Shown here: piece after piece, positions 11,760-23,094 of the stretch
Layout: every line of letters starts with the position of its first letter
How positions within the stretch are numbered: the stretch's first letter is position 1
Assembly (NCBI GenBank): GCA_028554755.1
Contig: JAPTOF010000004.1
Location: 3,458,501-3,522,500, forward strand
Source of the DNA: Cordia subcordata
Lineage: Eukaryota; Streptophyta; Magnoliopsida; Boraginales; Cordiaceae
Direction: 5' to 3'
DNA length: 64,000 nucleotides
The notes under the pieces: model-generated
Seen by the model: only the letters and a program-made list of their open reading frames with translations
Database searches by the model: none
Told to the model about the DNA's origin: nothing
Translations under genes and position numbers: made by a program

Positions 11760-12419
11760 ATGGCGGATTCGGACAACGAGTCGGGAGGAGGGCAGCACGA
11801 GAGCGCGGCCGCGGCGTCCGCGAGGGAGCAGGACAGGTTCCTGCCGATAGCAAACGTGAGCAGGATTATGAAGAAAGCGTTGCCGGCGAACGCGAAGATA
11901 TCGAAGGACGCGAAGGAGACGGTGCAGGAGTGCGTGTCGGAATTCATCAGCTTCATCACCGGAGAGGCGTCGGACAAGTGTCAGAGAGAGAAGAGGAAGA
12001 CGATCAACGGCGACGACTTGCTCTGGGCCATGACCACGTTAGGGTTCGAAGACTACGTCGAGCCGTTGAAGGTTTACTTGGCTAAGTACAGAGAGATGGA
12101 AGGGGAGAAGACTTCCATGGGAAGGCCAGGAGAGAAGGACGGGAGCAGCGGAGGTGGTGGGAGTGGCGGTGGAGTGAGTTCCGGTGGTGGGTATGAGGGC
12201 AGTAGCGGAGGCGCTGGTGGGATTTACGGCGGTGCTGCTGGTGGTGGGATGGGAGGTGGGATGATGTATCAACATCACCAGGGACAGATGTATGGTTCCA
12301 GTTCGTTTCATCAGATGGGTATGGGTATCGGGAAGGGGGGTTCGGGCAGCGTCGTGGGTGGCAGCGCCGGCGCCGGCGCCGGCGGTGGTGGTGGTGCTTC
12401 CACTATGAGGCTGAGGTAG
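11760..12419 (+). CDS. NF-YB3: NF-YB transcription factor subunit, non-LEC1 type (NF-YB3-like)
   Basis: A single-exon 219-residue protein. Residues about 22-113 form the HAP3 histone fold: [20 protein letters not shown], the CCAAT-contacting and dimerisation parts [19 protein letters not shown] and [19 protein letters not shown], ending [19 protein letters not shown]. Lys49 (KISKDAK) places it in the non-LEC1 class; LEC1 types have Asp there. NF-YB pairs with NF-YC and joins NF-YA, or CO-like proteins, on CCAAT promoters in the nucleus. NF-YB2/3 proteins promote flowering under long days. The C-terminal 100 residues are almost pure Gly/Ser with a few His/Met/Gln, longer and more glycine-rich than I recall for Arabidopsis, and the DNA there is strongly GC-rich with GGTGGT and GCCGGC runs. 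The lack of introns is normal for this clade. Confidence 0.96.
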   Translation: MADSDNESGGGQHESAAAASAREQDRFLPIANVSRIMKKALPANAKISKDAKETVQECVSEFISFITGEASDKCQREKRKTINGDDLLWAMTTLGFEDYVEPLKVYLAKYREMEGEKTSMGRPGEKDGSSGGGGSGGGVSSGGGYEGSSGGAGGIYGGAAGGGMGGGMMYQHHQGQMYGSSSFHQMGMGIGKGGSGSVVGGSAGAGAGGGGGASTMRLR

Positions 12420-14528
12420 TAACTTTACTGATTTTTTTTTTCTTTTTTTTGGTGGAGTGAATAGTATAGGTGACATGGAGGGGAGGGTGTGTTTAGTAAT
12501 GTTAATGTTGTCATATTTTGTCTATGAAAAATTCACATGGTCGTTGGGGGTTTGATAAATTTAAAACTGAATGAATTTTACTCTTTTTTTTTCTTTTTCT
12601 TTTGTTTGTTTAATAGGATTTTACTACTAAATAACTGTAATTGAGTAAATGAATTATCGATTATATTATGATGAGGCATTTAGTATACAATTTTGAATAT
12701 GAAACTTTTCTTCTTTTCTTTTTTTTTGGCTGTTTTGAGAATACAGAAGCAGTATTATTAAGTGATAAATGATTGTAATGGTCCAGGCCACATCATAGTT
12801 GATGCTAAAATGTTGACCTCTTGTTGTCACTTTTCTTACCTTAAAGATCAACTAATATTAATACTGCCTATTGCTTTGATAATTGAGTGGAGTAGTTTAC
12901 TAACTTCCTAGGTTCTCATTTAAATTTATATATCTACACCAAAAAAGAAAAATTAGCTAAATATTTTTGCGAGGGAATGCAATCGATATTGACAAGCTCA
13001 CTTGTGTAACGGGTGAAAAGATCTTTATAGGAGTAGCTTACAAGAGTTCATTAACCCGTTGACTGTAGTCAATTGAATCGTAATGTTTAAGCTCGTTGGA
13101 TATAATCAATTGAGTCGCAATGTTTAAGCTCGCGATGACAGAGATAGAAAATTTAACCAACCGAGCATCCCTTCTTGCAGTGAACATTCTTTGGCATAGC
13201 AGGTGAAGTTCTTCCATTACCAAAGAGAGAAACTATTCCATGATGGGTATAATTGAAGCTGGACGAAAAAGAAAGAAAAGAGTGTTAAGAGTTGGTGGTT
13301 TTTTCTATTCGTTTTGAGAAGCATTGGAGTTTGTTGTGGTCACCACCAAGAGCAAGCGTTAGTGGTCATCTCTGGTTTTCTCCCCCCAAGCAATCCGATG
13401 ATTTACTGCGCACGGTGCTTTGACTTTAGAATAGGAGCGGCGTCAACACTGTCGTAGTTAGGGGCCGGCATTTGTGGATAATTTTCCTTTTTTTGGGTTT
13501 TTTTTTTGGGGAAGGGAGCTCGAAGCGGGGAATTTATATCATGAACCCGTAAGTGCACAGTGTAATATGCATTTACGGTTGTGAATGTACCAAACAAGTA
13601 AAATATCAGTATTGAACAAAAATAATTTGTGAATTTTATTATATAAAAAGCTTATAAATATTGAACAAATAATTTTTTTATTCTTAACAAATATATGTGG
13701 TTATTTTTATGTATAAATATTTATTAATTTTACACTTGTAAATAAATATTGTGATGATCTTTGAATTTTACTGTATAAACAGCTTATAAATACTGACAAA
13801 CATTTATGGTTTTTGTAGATTTTACTAAACAAATAGTTTGGTGTATAACGTTTTATACTCGTAAAGGTGCATGATATCATTTGCGTTCGAAGTGGGTAAA
13901 TTTTTCATAATATTTTAAGGCCAAGCTCAATTTGTTGATAGATTTTTTAAGTTGTTTCAATTTGAGGTTACTTTGAATGATCTTGTGCATTGTTTTAAAC
14001 ATTGGCTTTATTAGATTTAGATGAAATTTGTTGTTCACAAATTGGAAATCTTTTTAAAAAATTTATCACCAATTCTTTCTTAATTCATATAAAAAATAAT
14101 ATCTCTGTAAATTTTAATACAGGATCCGGCAAGAGAAGACTAAACCCCCACACCCCAAAACAGAGAGAGATTCAGATTGAGATTAAGAGAACTTTATAAG
14201 AAAATTCTCATTGTTTGAGTTGTGAACTTAACCACTAAAACTCAAAAATCACCTTTTAATTATACACTTGAATTTCCCATATTTTCTTTCCCCTTTTCTC
14301 TCTATTTTTTGCACTCTTTTCTTAACCAAAAGCTCACGCTTGTCTTGTTTCTGAAAATTTTTTTATATATTTTTTAATCAAAATAACAAAAATACTAATA
14401 ATGAGATGATAAGACGGTGCACCACACAAGTTTAAAATTAAAATTTTAAAATATTCTTCATTCTATTGAGTTCAAGGTGCCCGTGCATTCCCTGGCGATC
14501 GTGTGGCCCTCCTTCAATTGAGAGCGAA
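12420..14528. other. Intergenic: NF-YB 3'UTR and AT-rich repeats
   Basis: After the NF-YB 3'UTR (T-rich, to about 12.65 kb) the region has no supported gene. At 13069-13140 a 37-bp unit (TCAATTGARTCGYAATGTTTAAGCTCG-like) occurs twice in tandem. From 13620 to 13830 related phrases GAATTTTA...ATATAAAAAGCTTATAAATA recur about 125 bp apart, suggesting an old duplicated element. Confidence 0.5.
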
Positions 14529-14757
14529 CTAATGATTCCTTTTAATTGATTTTTTTTAAAAGTGTTTTTTAAATAACTTTTAAAAAATAATTTCTTTAAA
14601 AAATTAAAAATTATGACTTCTAAAAAAAAACTGTATTTGAGGTTTTTTCAAAATTTTAAGTTTTTAAAAATTCAAATCAAATATTTATTACAAATTTAAT
14701 GTAACTTTTTTAAAAAAAAAATTTTTTTTAATAAAAGTCAATTCAAACAGACTCTAA
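14529..14757. mobile_element. MITE, GGGCTCGTTTGGATTGA family (copy 2, worn left end)
   Basis: TTTTAATTGATTTTTTTTAAA at the left and GTCAATTCAAACAGACTC at the right enclose a body with TTTTTTAAATAACTTTT, GACTTCTAAAAAAAA, CTGTATTTGAGGTTTTTT and TTACAAATTTAATGTAAC, as in the copy at 43847-44078. The left terminus has lost the leading GGGCTC. Confidence 0.65.
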
Positions 14758-15728
14758 TTACACGAAATAATGCATGAAAAGCTATATGTAACTCCTGACA
14801 CAAGGTTAGAATTTTAGTTCTTTTAAAATGATATTTTATTGATGGCTCCGACCTCTCTGGAAGGAGGCCTTCTTTGCCTTCCACCTAAACTAGTATTATA
14901 TTCTGAAATAAGCTATTCTCGTTGAAGAATCTGTATCTTTCAAAAATGCATAACAATCCATCGAATTGTCCGACTTTTTATGCGAAAGGTTTATAGACAG
15001 ATTTGGATAATATACCCATTTCTCTTGATTGAAAAGAATTTCCAAAGACTCAACAGGCAGTAAATAGGCCCAATATAAGTACAAGAAATTCCCATCAGTA
15101 GCATTATCTGATTCCGAAGGATTATAAACAAGTGAAAAGGAATGTAAAATTCATTAAAAAGTAGGCAAATTTCATTAAAGTAACTTGTTATACCATTATA
15201 TATCATGATCACATCACATGACGAACACAGCACTGTTAAAAAGATAAAGGGAAAAATATCACGCTATTGTAGAAAGAGTCAGGCTCTCAACTTTGGCAAA
15301 AGTGTTCAAAAATATCTCACTGCTGTGGACATTGGCTGTATTAAGACACATCTTGTCTACTGACCATACCATAACATTGTACTGACCACAAGATTGTGTA
15401 ATTTTAGGATTGAAATATCAGCATTTACATATGCATATATTATATGTACACACACACATATGAATCTACAACAACATATTTAAGATACTGAAGAATTAAC
15501 AATCAGACTTGCAAATGCTGAAGGATTAAGATGAGCAAAAGCAGTTTCCATATGCAACAACTGCAACATTGCTTTGGTATCTCAACACATCACTTATTCC
15601 AAAATTACAAACCTTGTGAGAGAAGCGCAATGCTAAACGATGAATAAACGAGCTTAAAGAGGTACAAATCAATTATTTCAAAACTATTAGTGAACAAGGT
15701 GACAATTTAACATTGGATAAGAGTAAAA
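14758..15728. other. Intergenic; includes probable 3'UTR of the small reverse-strand gene
   Basis: No coding region is supported. The sequence just right of 15240 may be 3'UTR of the gene at 15729-16001. A short CA/TA microsatellite occurs near 15433-15466. Confidence 0.35.
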
Positions 15729-16001
15729 TCATCTTGGAGCTAAAGGTGAGACATGGTCAGTGAAGCAGCCATCATCAAAGTTCTGAGAATAGCTTTGGGC
15801 ATCATAATTGTACCGTACGACGCTCCTTTGCCATCCCAACGCTTGCCTCCACTGCATCTTCAACCTCCTTATCAGCTGCTTCGCGACGCAGAGACAACGA
15901 AAACAGCTGCCTGGAGAAGCTCTTCTGTGAACACTAACGGAGTCACTGCAGGCAACTCTCTTAGCCCCCTTCAACAGCGGGATCCTCTTCGCGCCCACCA
16001 T
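15729..16001 (-). CDS. Small unassigned basic protein (90 aa)
   Basis: I do not recognise this gene. From ATG at 16001 the frame encodes 90 residues. It is GC-richer than its surroundings and not low-complexity: N-terminal VGAKRIPLLKGAKRV, a Cys-containing centre (SPGSCFRCLCVAKQLIRR), a Trp-rich stretch (MQWRQALGWQRSVV) and a C-terminal YNYDAQSYSQNFDDG. The last motif looks like the conserved core of small plant proteins of unknown function. An acceptor-like TTTCAG lies 31 bases upstream of the ATG, so a spliced 5'UTR or a longer N-terminus is possible. No signal peptide or membrane segment is visible. It is basic and could be nuclear, which is only a guess. A coding role is supported by composition, not by a known homologue. 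Confidence 0.45.
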   Translation of the reverse strand: MVGAKRIPLLKGAKRVACSDSVSVHRRASPGSCFRCLCVAKQLIRRLKMQWRQALGWQRSVVRYNYDAQSYSQNFDDGCFTDHVSPLAPR

Positions 16002-16467
16002 GCTCAGCGCCTGAATCTTCGCTTCCTGAAACCTTTTAAGCAAGAACAAGAAGGAGAAGAGATTTTAATGCTACCCTTCTGCAAGAACAAGAAGCAATTG
16101 CAATGTCGAAATGTCCTTTGAAGTGCGGACACCTCCACGAGATGACACCAGTAATTGGACGTCGTTTTCGCATCTGCAGAAGGTGAGAAAAAGTGTTGGT
16201 GATCCACACAGGAACCAGTCAACTCAACTTTACTACCTGTAGGCCCTGATGGTCCCTGATTCTGAGGATGGATAAAATGCTCCCTCTAGTGATTTCACAT
16301 CATTAGAGATGAAACAGCACTTATAGTTCTAGTGTATTCAGGTATAATTCACAGAAAAGATGTCGCAATGAGGCCCCATTTTTCAGTAGGTTATTACTGT
16401 TGAGTTCAACCCCCTGTTTTGGCTTAAGATTGATGAAGCACTTATCCTGATTCTTGAAAATGGCTCG
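16002..16467. other. Spacer between the small gene and the MULE
   Basis: Contains the probable leader of the 15729-16001 gene. No other gene is visible. The left 9-bp target-site copy of the MULE (GAGAATATG) follows at 16468-16476. Confidence 0.4.
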
Positions 16468-16476
16468 GAGAATATG

Positions 16477-16762
16477 GGAAATTTTTTATTTTTACCCTAC
16501 TTTTAAAAAATTATCGCAAAAATACCCTTATTTTCAAAAACTTTTCAAAAATACCCTTTTCGGTAAGTCACCTACCGAAACGGTAAGTCACTTACCATTC
16601 TACCAAGTGTCAGAGTATCTCTCGAGAAAACGGTAAGTCACTTACTGTCTACCACGCTGTCAGGAGAACGGTAAGTGACTTATCGTTATTCCGCTTTTGA
16701 ACGGTAAGTGACTTACCGTTCGTTTGTGCCATTATTCTCCTTGACCGGTAAGTCACTTACCG
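16477..16762 (+). repeat. Left terminal inverted repeat with six palindromic 17-mers
   Basis: After the AT-rich tip, variants of CGGTAAGTCACTTACCG lie at 16561, 16581, 16631, 16669, 16702 and 16746 (17 bp each). The copy at 16746 is a perfect palindrome around a central C, and the one at 16702 is perfect around G; the others differ by one or two bases. Spacing is 20 to 50 bp. In MuDR the TIR holds both transposase-binding sites and the promoter, so these are candidate binding sites. Confidence 0.85.
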
Positions 16763-16962
16763 AATATTTATGGCTTGAACTCCTATTTAATTCCCACTTT
16801 TTCATTCTCGAAAGACCCAACACCAAAGATCCAAATTTCTTATAATCCATATATAATCCGCCTAGTATCTTTAATTTTCAAATCGCCCAAAATCTTTCCA
16901 ATTATCTTCCACACATACATACTTGTATACTATTCATCTAATATTTTAGTCAGTAAGAAAAT

Positions 16963-19590
16963 ATGAATACAGTCTCTGTTCTTTTATATTATGGCGGAGA
17001 AAAAATTAATGGCCCGTACGGTATCGAATACAAAACTATGAAGCCTGTTCGTAAGGTCAAAATAACACATGAAACATCATACAATGAATTTATTTATAGT
17101 GTCTACGAGAAGCTTAATTTGCGTTATGGCATCGACAGGGTGGAGCTATCGCATCGTTTCCAATCGGGAGTCGTACAGTTATTGTATCCATATTTTAGCG
17201 AGGCGGCAATCAGCAACGATGATGATTTGATGGACGTATTTTGAATAGCATGTAATGATAATAACATGAATAATGCTCATGTTATTGTCGAAGTAAAGGC
17301 TGACGACGTGTACATCCCGCAACGAAGCAGTGATTTCCAGTGTGGTTGCACTGTTCCCGACTTGAATGCCGAACCATCACATTACAATATTGGGAGTGAC
17401 ATAGCGGGCCATCTCATAATATGAGGGTGGACTTGAACATGGATACATTTCCGTCTGAACCTGACGAAGAAGATGAGGACATGGCCCTGAACGAGAACGA
17501 TGCCTGGTACGACGATGATGACGTCTTCAATGGTAATGAAAACACTGCAAACGTTAATGCAGAATGTGAGGGGCCGTCAGCTAGTGCAGGGGGACCTTCG
17601 TGTGTCGTACCTATGCACAGTGTACATGAAATTGCTCAACTTCATACCGTTAGTCAAGAATACTATATGGATACTATGGAGGAGCACAAAACGCAAATAT
17701 TTTGGGATGAGAAGGAATTGGCCAAAGGAATGATTTTGGAGGAGCACAAAACGCAAATATTTTGGGATGAGAAGGAATTGGCCAAAGGAATGATTTTCTC
17801 GTCAAAGAAGGACGTGATTTGGGCAGTTCAGATGTACTCGATAAAGGTACAACGTGAAGACAAAGTCAAGAGGTCTGAACCAGATTTATGGGTTGTTTGT
17901 TGCGTAAATGCTTCCAACCTTATAAATTCATGTAGGTGGGAATTGCGAGCAATTCGGAAATCCACGCATCGCTAGTTTGAAAAAACAAAGTATTGGGACG
18001 TGCATAATTGTTTCGATGATAGGCGAAAGGCCAACCATAAAAATGTTACCGCTACACTGGTCAGTTATACGGTTATGCACTTCATAAAACACAAGTCTGA
18101 TTTTGATGTGGGTTTTGTACGAGTACACATTATGGACACCTTTCACGTGAACATTTCATATGGAAAGGCATGGCGTGGCCGAAATAAGGCCATTGAAATG
18201 GTGTACAACGATTGGGATAAGTCGTAGCAGTTACTTCTGCAATTTTTTAAAGTTGTCAAGGCAACTAATCCAGGGACAGTTGTAACAGACAAGTTCTTCC
18301 AAGGGTTGACGCAAGGAACCAAAATTTTCGATTATGTGTTTTGGGCGTTTGCACCATGCATTGCAGCGTGGAAGTATTGTCGTCCAGTGCTTTCTCTCGA
18401 CAGTACTCACCTACATGGCAATATAAGGGCCATTTTCTAACAGCATTGACAGCTAATGCCAATGGTCAAATTTTACCGTTGGCATTTGCAGTTGTCGATA
18501 CAGAGACAACAGAAAGCTGGCCATGGTTCCTTCAACTGGTACAGATGCATTTCCTACATTACATGGATGAGATTTGTATAGTGTCTGATAGACATGCAGG
18601 AATTTTTTCTGCCGTGAATCGTATCTCAGCTGATGGACAATTGCGGGTGAAGCATCGGATATGCTTTAGGCATCTCACAAGTAATGTCATGAAATAGTTC
18701 CACAACCAGTATATAAAGGACTTATGTTAGAGAGCTGGTAAGGAAAAATCAAGTCCGCAAACATGTAGAAGTGATGCGAAAAATTTTGGAAGTTAACTCA
18801 ACACCAAGCGGGGCTGGTAAACCGGCATACGACTATCTCACTGACATAGACCGGGAGATGTGGATGTTGTGTGCTGATGGAGGTTCGAGGTAGGGTATGA
18901 TGACTACAAACAACGTGTAATGTTTTAATGGTGTCCTTGTTGGGGCGAGGTATTTGCCTATTACAGCGTTAGTGTCGCACACTTTCACGAAGTGTGCAGA
19001 ATACTTCTACAACCGGTCTATACATGCGAGGCACTTGGTAGGACAAGATTTTGTCATCCCCGTTAGGGTCAGAGAATCGTTTGACAAGTGGGAGGTAAAG
19101 TCACACCTTCATAATGTGTTTCATTTTCACTACGAAACTAGTACAGCACAGGTCGGCCGCTTGCTGGAATTATTTACTGACAGACGTCCTGTACAAGTGG
19201 TCAGATTTAATGAGAAGACATGTACCTTCGGCAAATGGATAGCCTACCATTTAACATGTTCACATACACAGACAGTTGCACGCTATTTGAATGTAACGTT
19301 AGTCAACATGTTCCCACTTGAATATAAAGTCGAAGCATACACAAATACGTATGTCATCTCATTTCAACCTCTGGGACACGTTGATTATTGGCCAGCTCCA
19401 CCTGCTTGGCAATTGCAACCAATTCCAGGCAGATTGCAGCAGAGAAATAAAAGACCCGCAGGGGGTAGGCGCATCCCTAATGAGATGGATCACTCAGACC
19501 AAGTTGGTAGATGAAAGTGTTCAAATTGCAGTCAACTGAGTCACAACATTACCAAGTGCCCTCAAAATCAAACTAGCATCACACAACAAT
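16963..19590 (+). pseudogene. mudrA: mudrA-like MULE transposase, inactivated
   Basis: The domain order of a MuDR transposase is readable across several frames. N-terminal region from ATG 16963 (MNTVSVLLYYGGEKINGPYG) to a TGA at 17242; acidic linker; Mutator DNA-binding domain around 17679-17975 (FWDEKELAKGMIFSSKKDV to SCRWELRAIRKSTHR); catalytic MULE domain with YCRPVLSLDSTHL (first Asp), LPLAFAVVDTE.ESWPWFL and CIVSDRHAGI (second Asp); then LVGARYLPITALV; a SWIM-type zinc motif (CTFGKWIAYHLTCSH); and a CCHC knuckle KCSNCSQLSHNITKCP ending near 19590. Breaks: stops at 17242, 17973, 18225 and 18697, frameshifts near 17418, 18418 (apparently one base lost) and 18730, and a stop where the third catalytic Glu should stand (TTNNV-stop-CFNG). 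A 60-bp stretch is exactly duplicated in frame. The element's own enzyme is dead. Confidence 0.92.
17678..17797 (+). repeat. Exact 60-bp tandem duplication inside the transposase
   Basis: 17678-17737 and 17738-17797 are identical and in frame, each encoding EEHKTQIFWDEKELAKGMI. Perfect identity amid otherwise decayed sequence implies a recent event. Confidence 0.97.
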
Positions 19591-19860
19591 AGTTCTAATA
19601 ATGTTTGATGGGGATGTATCGTTTTATAATCACTATGTACAATGTTTAAAGTATTGAATAGCTTTAATGTTGAATGTGGGCTAGGATAAATGTTTGATGT
19701 AATGTAAGTGAGTTACTTTAATGTTTGTGTAATTTTGTAATACACAAAATTATTAAACTGAAATGTAATGCAAGTAAAACTTGTTTGTTAAAGGTAACCA
19801 ATTCATATACATACATCAAAAAATAAATTACATAAATTAATAAATGACAAAAAAAAGTAA

Positions 19861-22375
19861 TTAAAAACCAAAGCTACTGTGTCCCATACCCCAGAGGATG
19901 TCCCTTCTTCGCGCGAGGGGGCTGAACTCATTAGGGCTGCGAGGTAGCCGAGAGCTTCCCAACTCGCTGTGGCAGTAAATGCTCGGCCGTGGACTGCTGA
20001 TCCCCACCCTGTTCACCACTACCCTGACGACCGCCCTGATTCGCACCCTGCTCATCCTGTGGTGGGGCAAGATAGTCTTCAACCCGCAGTGGGAAGGTAG
20101 ACTGGTCAATCGATACCGATGGTGGCATGGTTATATGCGTCGACTCGTACACAAACGGAAATGACATGGGTGGACGCAAGGGGGCGGCTGGTGTCAATGT
20201 AAACAGATAGATACCCTGAGTAGAGAGGGTATATTGCATGTAGGACATCCAATCGGGCCCGGCTAGCCCCACTGTGGGATTTGAGACCACTGTGTGGAGG
20301 TGGTGGATATGACTGGTAACCCCAATGGTAGGTCGGTGGGGCTCCTGCGGTGGGGTGTGTGCCCATGGGCATACCATGGGGGGGGCTACTGTGCAGGTGT
20401 TTAAGCGGGCTGCGAATAGTATGACGAGGCCAGCTGGAAAGGCGTATGGGTCCATATGTACGTCGGAGGCGGCTAAGACCACTGAGGCTGCATCAATGGC
20501 TAGGTCAATGTATCTGGTATATCAAAATACAAGGGCGTTGCCACAATGTTAGCGTGCCTAGTCTGTTCCAGGGCCCGTTGCATCTGGGACACAACATAAT
20601 CCATCTCTGACCAGAAACGTTCATGTGCCAACATTCCCTAGTTATACTGCTGTAAGGCACGCCGCATGTGATGAAATGCACAACTCAATGTTGAAGCCTG
20701 CAGAACATATTTAGTAAAAAGGATTGACTTCATATAATACAGCATTGACAAATACGTTATGAAGTATGCCAATAACCAATGTGGTACACTTACCATAAAA
20801 TGTTCGTCTTGTGTTGTCACCATATATCCTGCATGACGAGTCACCCAAGACGAATTGCCAATCCGAATGATAGAACGGCGTTGGTACCATTGCATGTACT
20901 ACTCCAGGTGCACCGGATCTGGCCTATCCTCCACGACACCGTTCACTATAACTGCCTGCACATTGCCCTAATGCCCATGCAAAGGCTCCACGTCCGCTGG
21001 CTTCAACATCTCCCTCCCTTTCAAATGTGATTGTGACATGAACGGCTCAGGGGCGTCTGGGATCGGCTGGCTCATCCCAAACTGGCGCAGCACACGATCA
21101 ACTAGATGCCACTCAACCAATCCACCACATAGCAAGGGGACCTTCGTCCTCCACTAGTCCGACCCCTCCGTACAGTAATCCGGCAGATCCCCGATAATGT
21201 CCTTATACGGCTGCCAAATAAACTGCAAAGTAAAAGTGCATAGATACTTCGGGTTAATACTATTTCACTAACATTGAAATAAAAAGTTAACATACGGTCT
21301 AAATTTGCTATTACAAACAAACTTGATCCGGCTGAAACTTGTCAATAATATCGCGGTAAGGTAATAGGCCCCTGTTGGCAGTGTCTATAAAGGACTTTTC
21401 CATAAGGTACAACGCCCCGCGTGGCGCGTCCGGTAAGTTCCATTCGACCTCGACAAAGTGCATCTTGCTCTGGATGTCCTGGGGCCTGGACTCAACGAGT
21501 GTAGGCCAGAAACACTCAAAACTGTCCTATACCCACCACTGCAGATAAATATCACAGTTACGTTAATACAGTTACGAAATCAAATGATATTTACAAACAA
21601 AGTCTAATTGATTTATGCCAAATACCTATATTAGGGTGAGCCCACCACACAGGTATGTCCTATCAGAAAAAACAAAGGCATCCATCTTTCTGTACAGATG
21701 TGCAAGCACTACAGCACCCCAATTCAATCCCTTCACGGACTCAATGTCCCGTAGCAAAAGCAGCCAATGCATGTTCCCCCAACTACTACTGGCATCGGCA
21801 AAGAGATGAGAAACTATGTAGCCGAACGTCCATAAACGGGCACGTCATGCTGCGGATGCACCATCGGGCTCCTGCTAGTAAGTCATCTCATACAACCTCT
21901 TAACCTCAGACAGCCTGATCTTTCCAGTTTTCACCTTAATATGTGATTCACCCACTGTAATGCCACAAAGATCAAGGAAAAGCCCAGCCCGGTCACCATA
22001 CACCCACCTCATGGTATTTAAGTACGGGATGGGATCACTAGATACGGGTAACCCCCATAAAACGGTCACATCCTGTAATGTGATAGTGGCCTCTCCGACA
22101 GGCAAGTGAAACGTGTGTGTCTCTGTCCGCCACTTCTCAACGACGGCTGTCAATAAAGCGTGGTTGAGTTCACGCCAACCTGCCTTATAACACCCATAAA
22201 ACCCTGCACGCAATAACTCTTCCTGAACTAATGGGTGCTCAGGGGTCTGGAACATGTACCCGTCGCCTCGCTGGGTGTGCAACTCCTTTGACGCGATGTC
22301 CCCCGTCAAAATCTGCGTCTTGTGCTGGGCATAATGTACCAAAAGGGATGCATCCTGGGGGTCTAAGGCGGGCAT
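19861..22375 (-). pseudogene. Plant mobile domain (PMD; MAIN/MAIL1-like) gene carried by the MULE, inactivated by stops
   Basis: The first part reads PALDPQDASLLVHYAQHKTQ, LRAGFYGCYKAGWRELNHAL, LVEKWRTETHTFHLP-type sequence, TITLQDVTVLWGLPVSSDP and, after two stops, LFADASSSWGNMHWLLLLRD and NWGAVVLAHLYRKMDAFVF. These are hallmark PMD motifs, shared by MAIN, MAIL1 and the 'PP7 long form' proteins. Introns are inferred at about 21625-21540 (GTATTT...CTGCAG), about 21310-21225 and about 20795-20702. Exon 2 has DSFECFWPTLVESRPQDIQ; exon 3 VPLLCGGLVEWHLVDRVLRQ; exon 4 ASTLSCAFHHMRRALQQYN. The C-terminus is Pro/Gly-rich (19861-20550). In-frame stops lie at plus-strand triplets 21875, 21845, 21626, 21527, 21154, 20968, 20899 and 20638: seven TAG and one TGA (21845). 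MAIN/MAIL proteins act in the nucleus in silencing and gene expression; the role of PMD inside transposons is unknown. Confidence 0.85.
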
Positions 22376-22379
22376 CCAT

Positions 22380-22960
22380 GCTGTATCCTATGATCAAACA
22401 ATTATCATGCGTAAATAATATTAAATTACATAATATCTTAAAATTTCTTATTTAATTCCATATTAAATTATATTACTTTCTATTCAAATAAACTACATTC
22501 AAATCTTAATAAAACACACCATACTCCTATTAAATTCAACTATATTAACTTTTTATTCAAATGAACTTTGTTAAATTCCTAAAAATTATAAGAAATTCCT
22601 AAGGAAATTTCTTATATTTATTATTTAATAAATTATTTTGCACTGTGTATTAAATTATATTACTTTTTTATTCAAATAAATCATATTCTTGTTCCTAATA
22701 AATTGTACAATTTTCTTAATAAATTACAAACAATTATATTAATTTTCTAATCAAATAAACTTTATTAAATTCCTAGTACATTTTAAGAAATTCCTAAGGA
22801 AATTTCTTAGGAATTATTTTCTAATAAATTATATTAATTTTCTATTAAATTATATCACGTTTCTAACCAACTAAACAACATTCTCGTTCCTAATAAATTA
22901 CACCATATTCCTAATAAATTACAATCAATCACACTATATTCGTACTAAATTTGCATAAGT
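22380..22960. repeat. Degenerate AT-rich repeat array in the MULE
   Basis: Phrases such as TTAAATTATATTACTTT, ATTCAAATAAACT, CCTAATAAATTACA and the palindromic AAATTCCTAAGGAAATTTC-like block (22594-22610 and 22789-22806) recur about every 40-200 bp. It lies upstream of the PMD gene, inside the element. Confidence 0.7.
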
Positions 22961-23094
22961 TTTAAATGTCAAATGGGCAATTTCGGTTCTATAAAATTTC
23001 TAAAATTCATAACTTTTTCTAAAATATTTCTAAATACTATAAATCTCTAGCAAACGAAAAGGTCATACATTACAAAATTACGTTTAATACGGTT

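Noticed and set aside
12039..12476. 145-codon open frame antisense to NF-YB
   Set aside because: It is the complement of the GC-rich Gly/Ser tail and reads as Thr/Pro/His low complexity; no independent signals.
15753..16121. 122-codon plus-strand frame over the small reverse-strand gene
   Set aside because: The reverse frame has better composition and a conserved-looking C-terminus; this one looks like its shadow, though a choice without transcripts is not certain.
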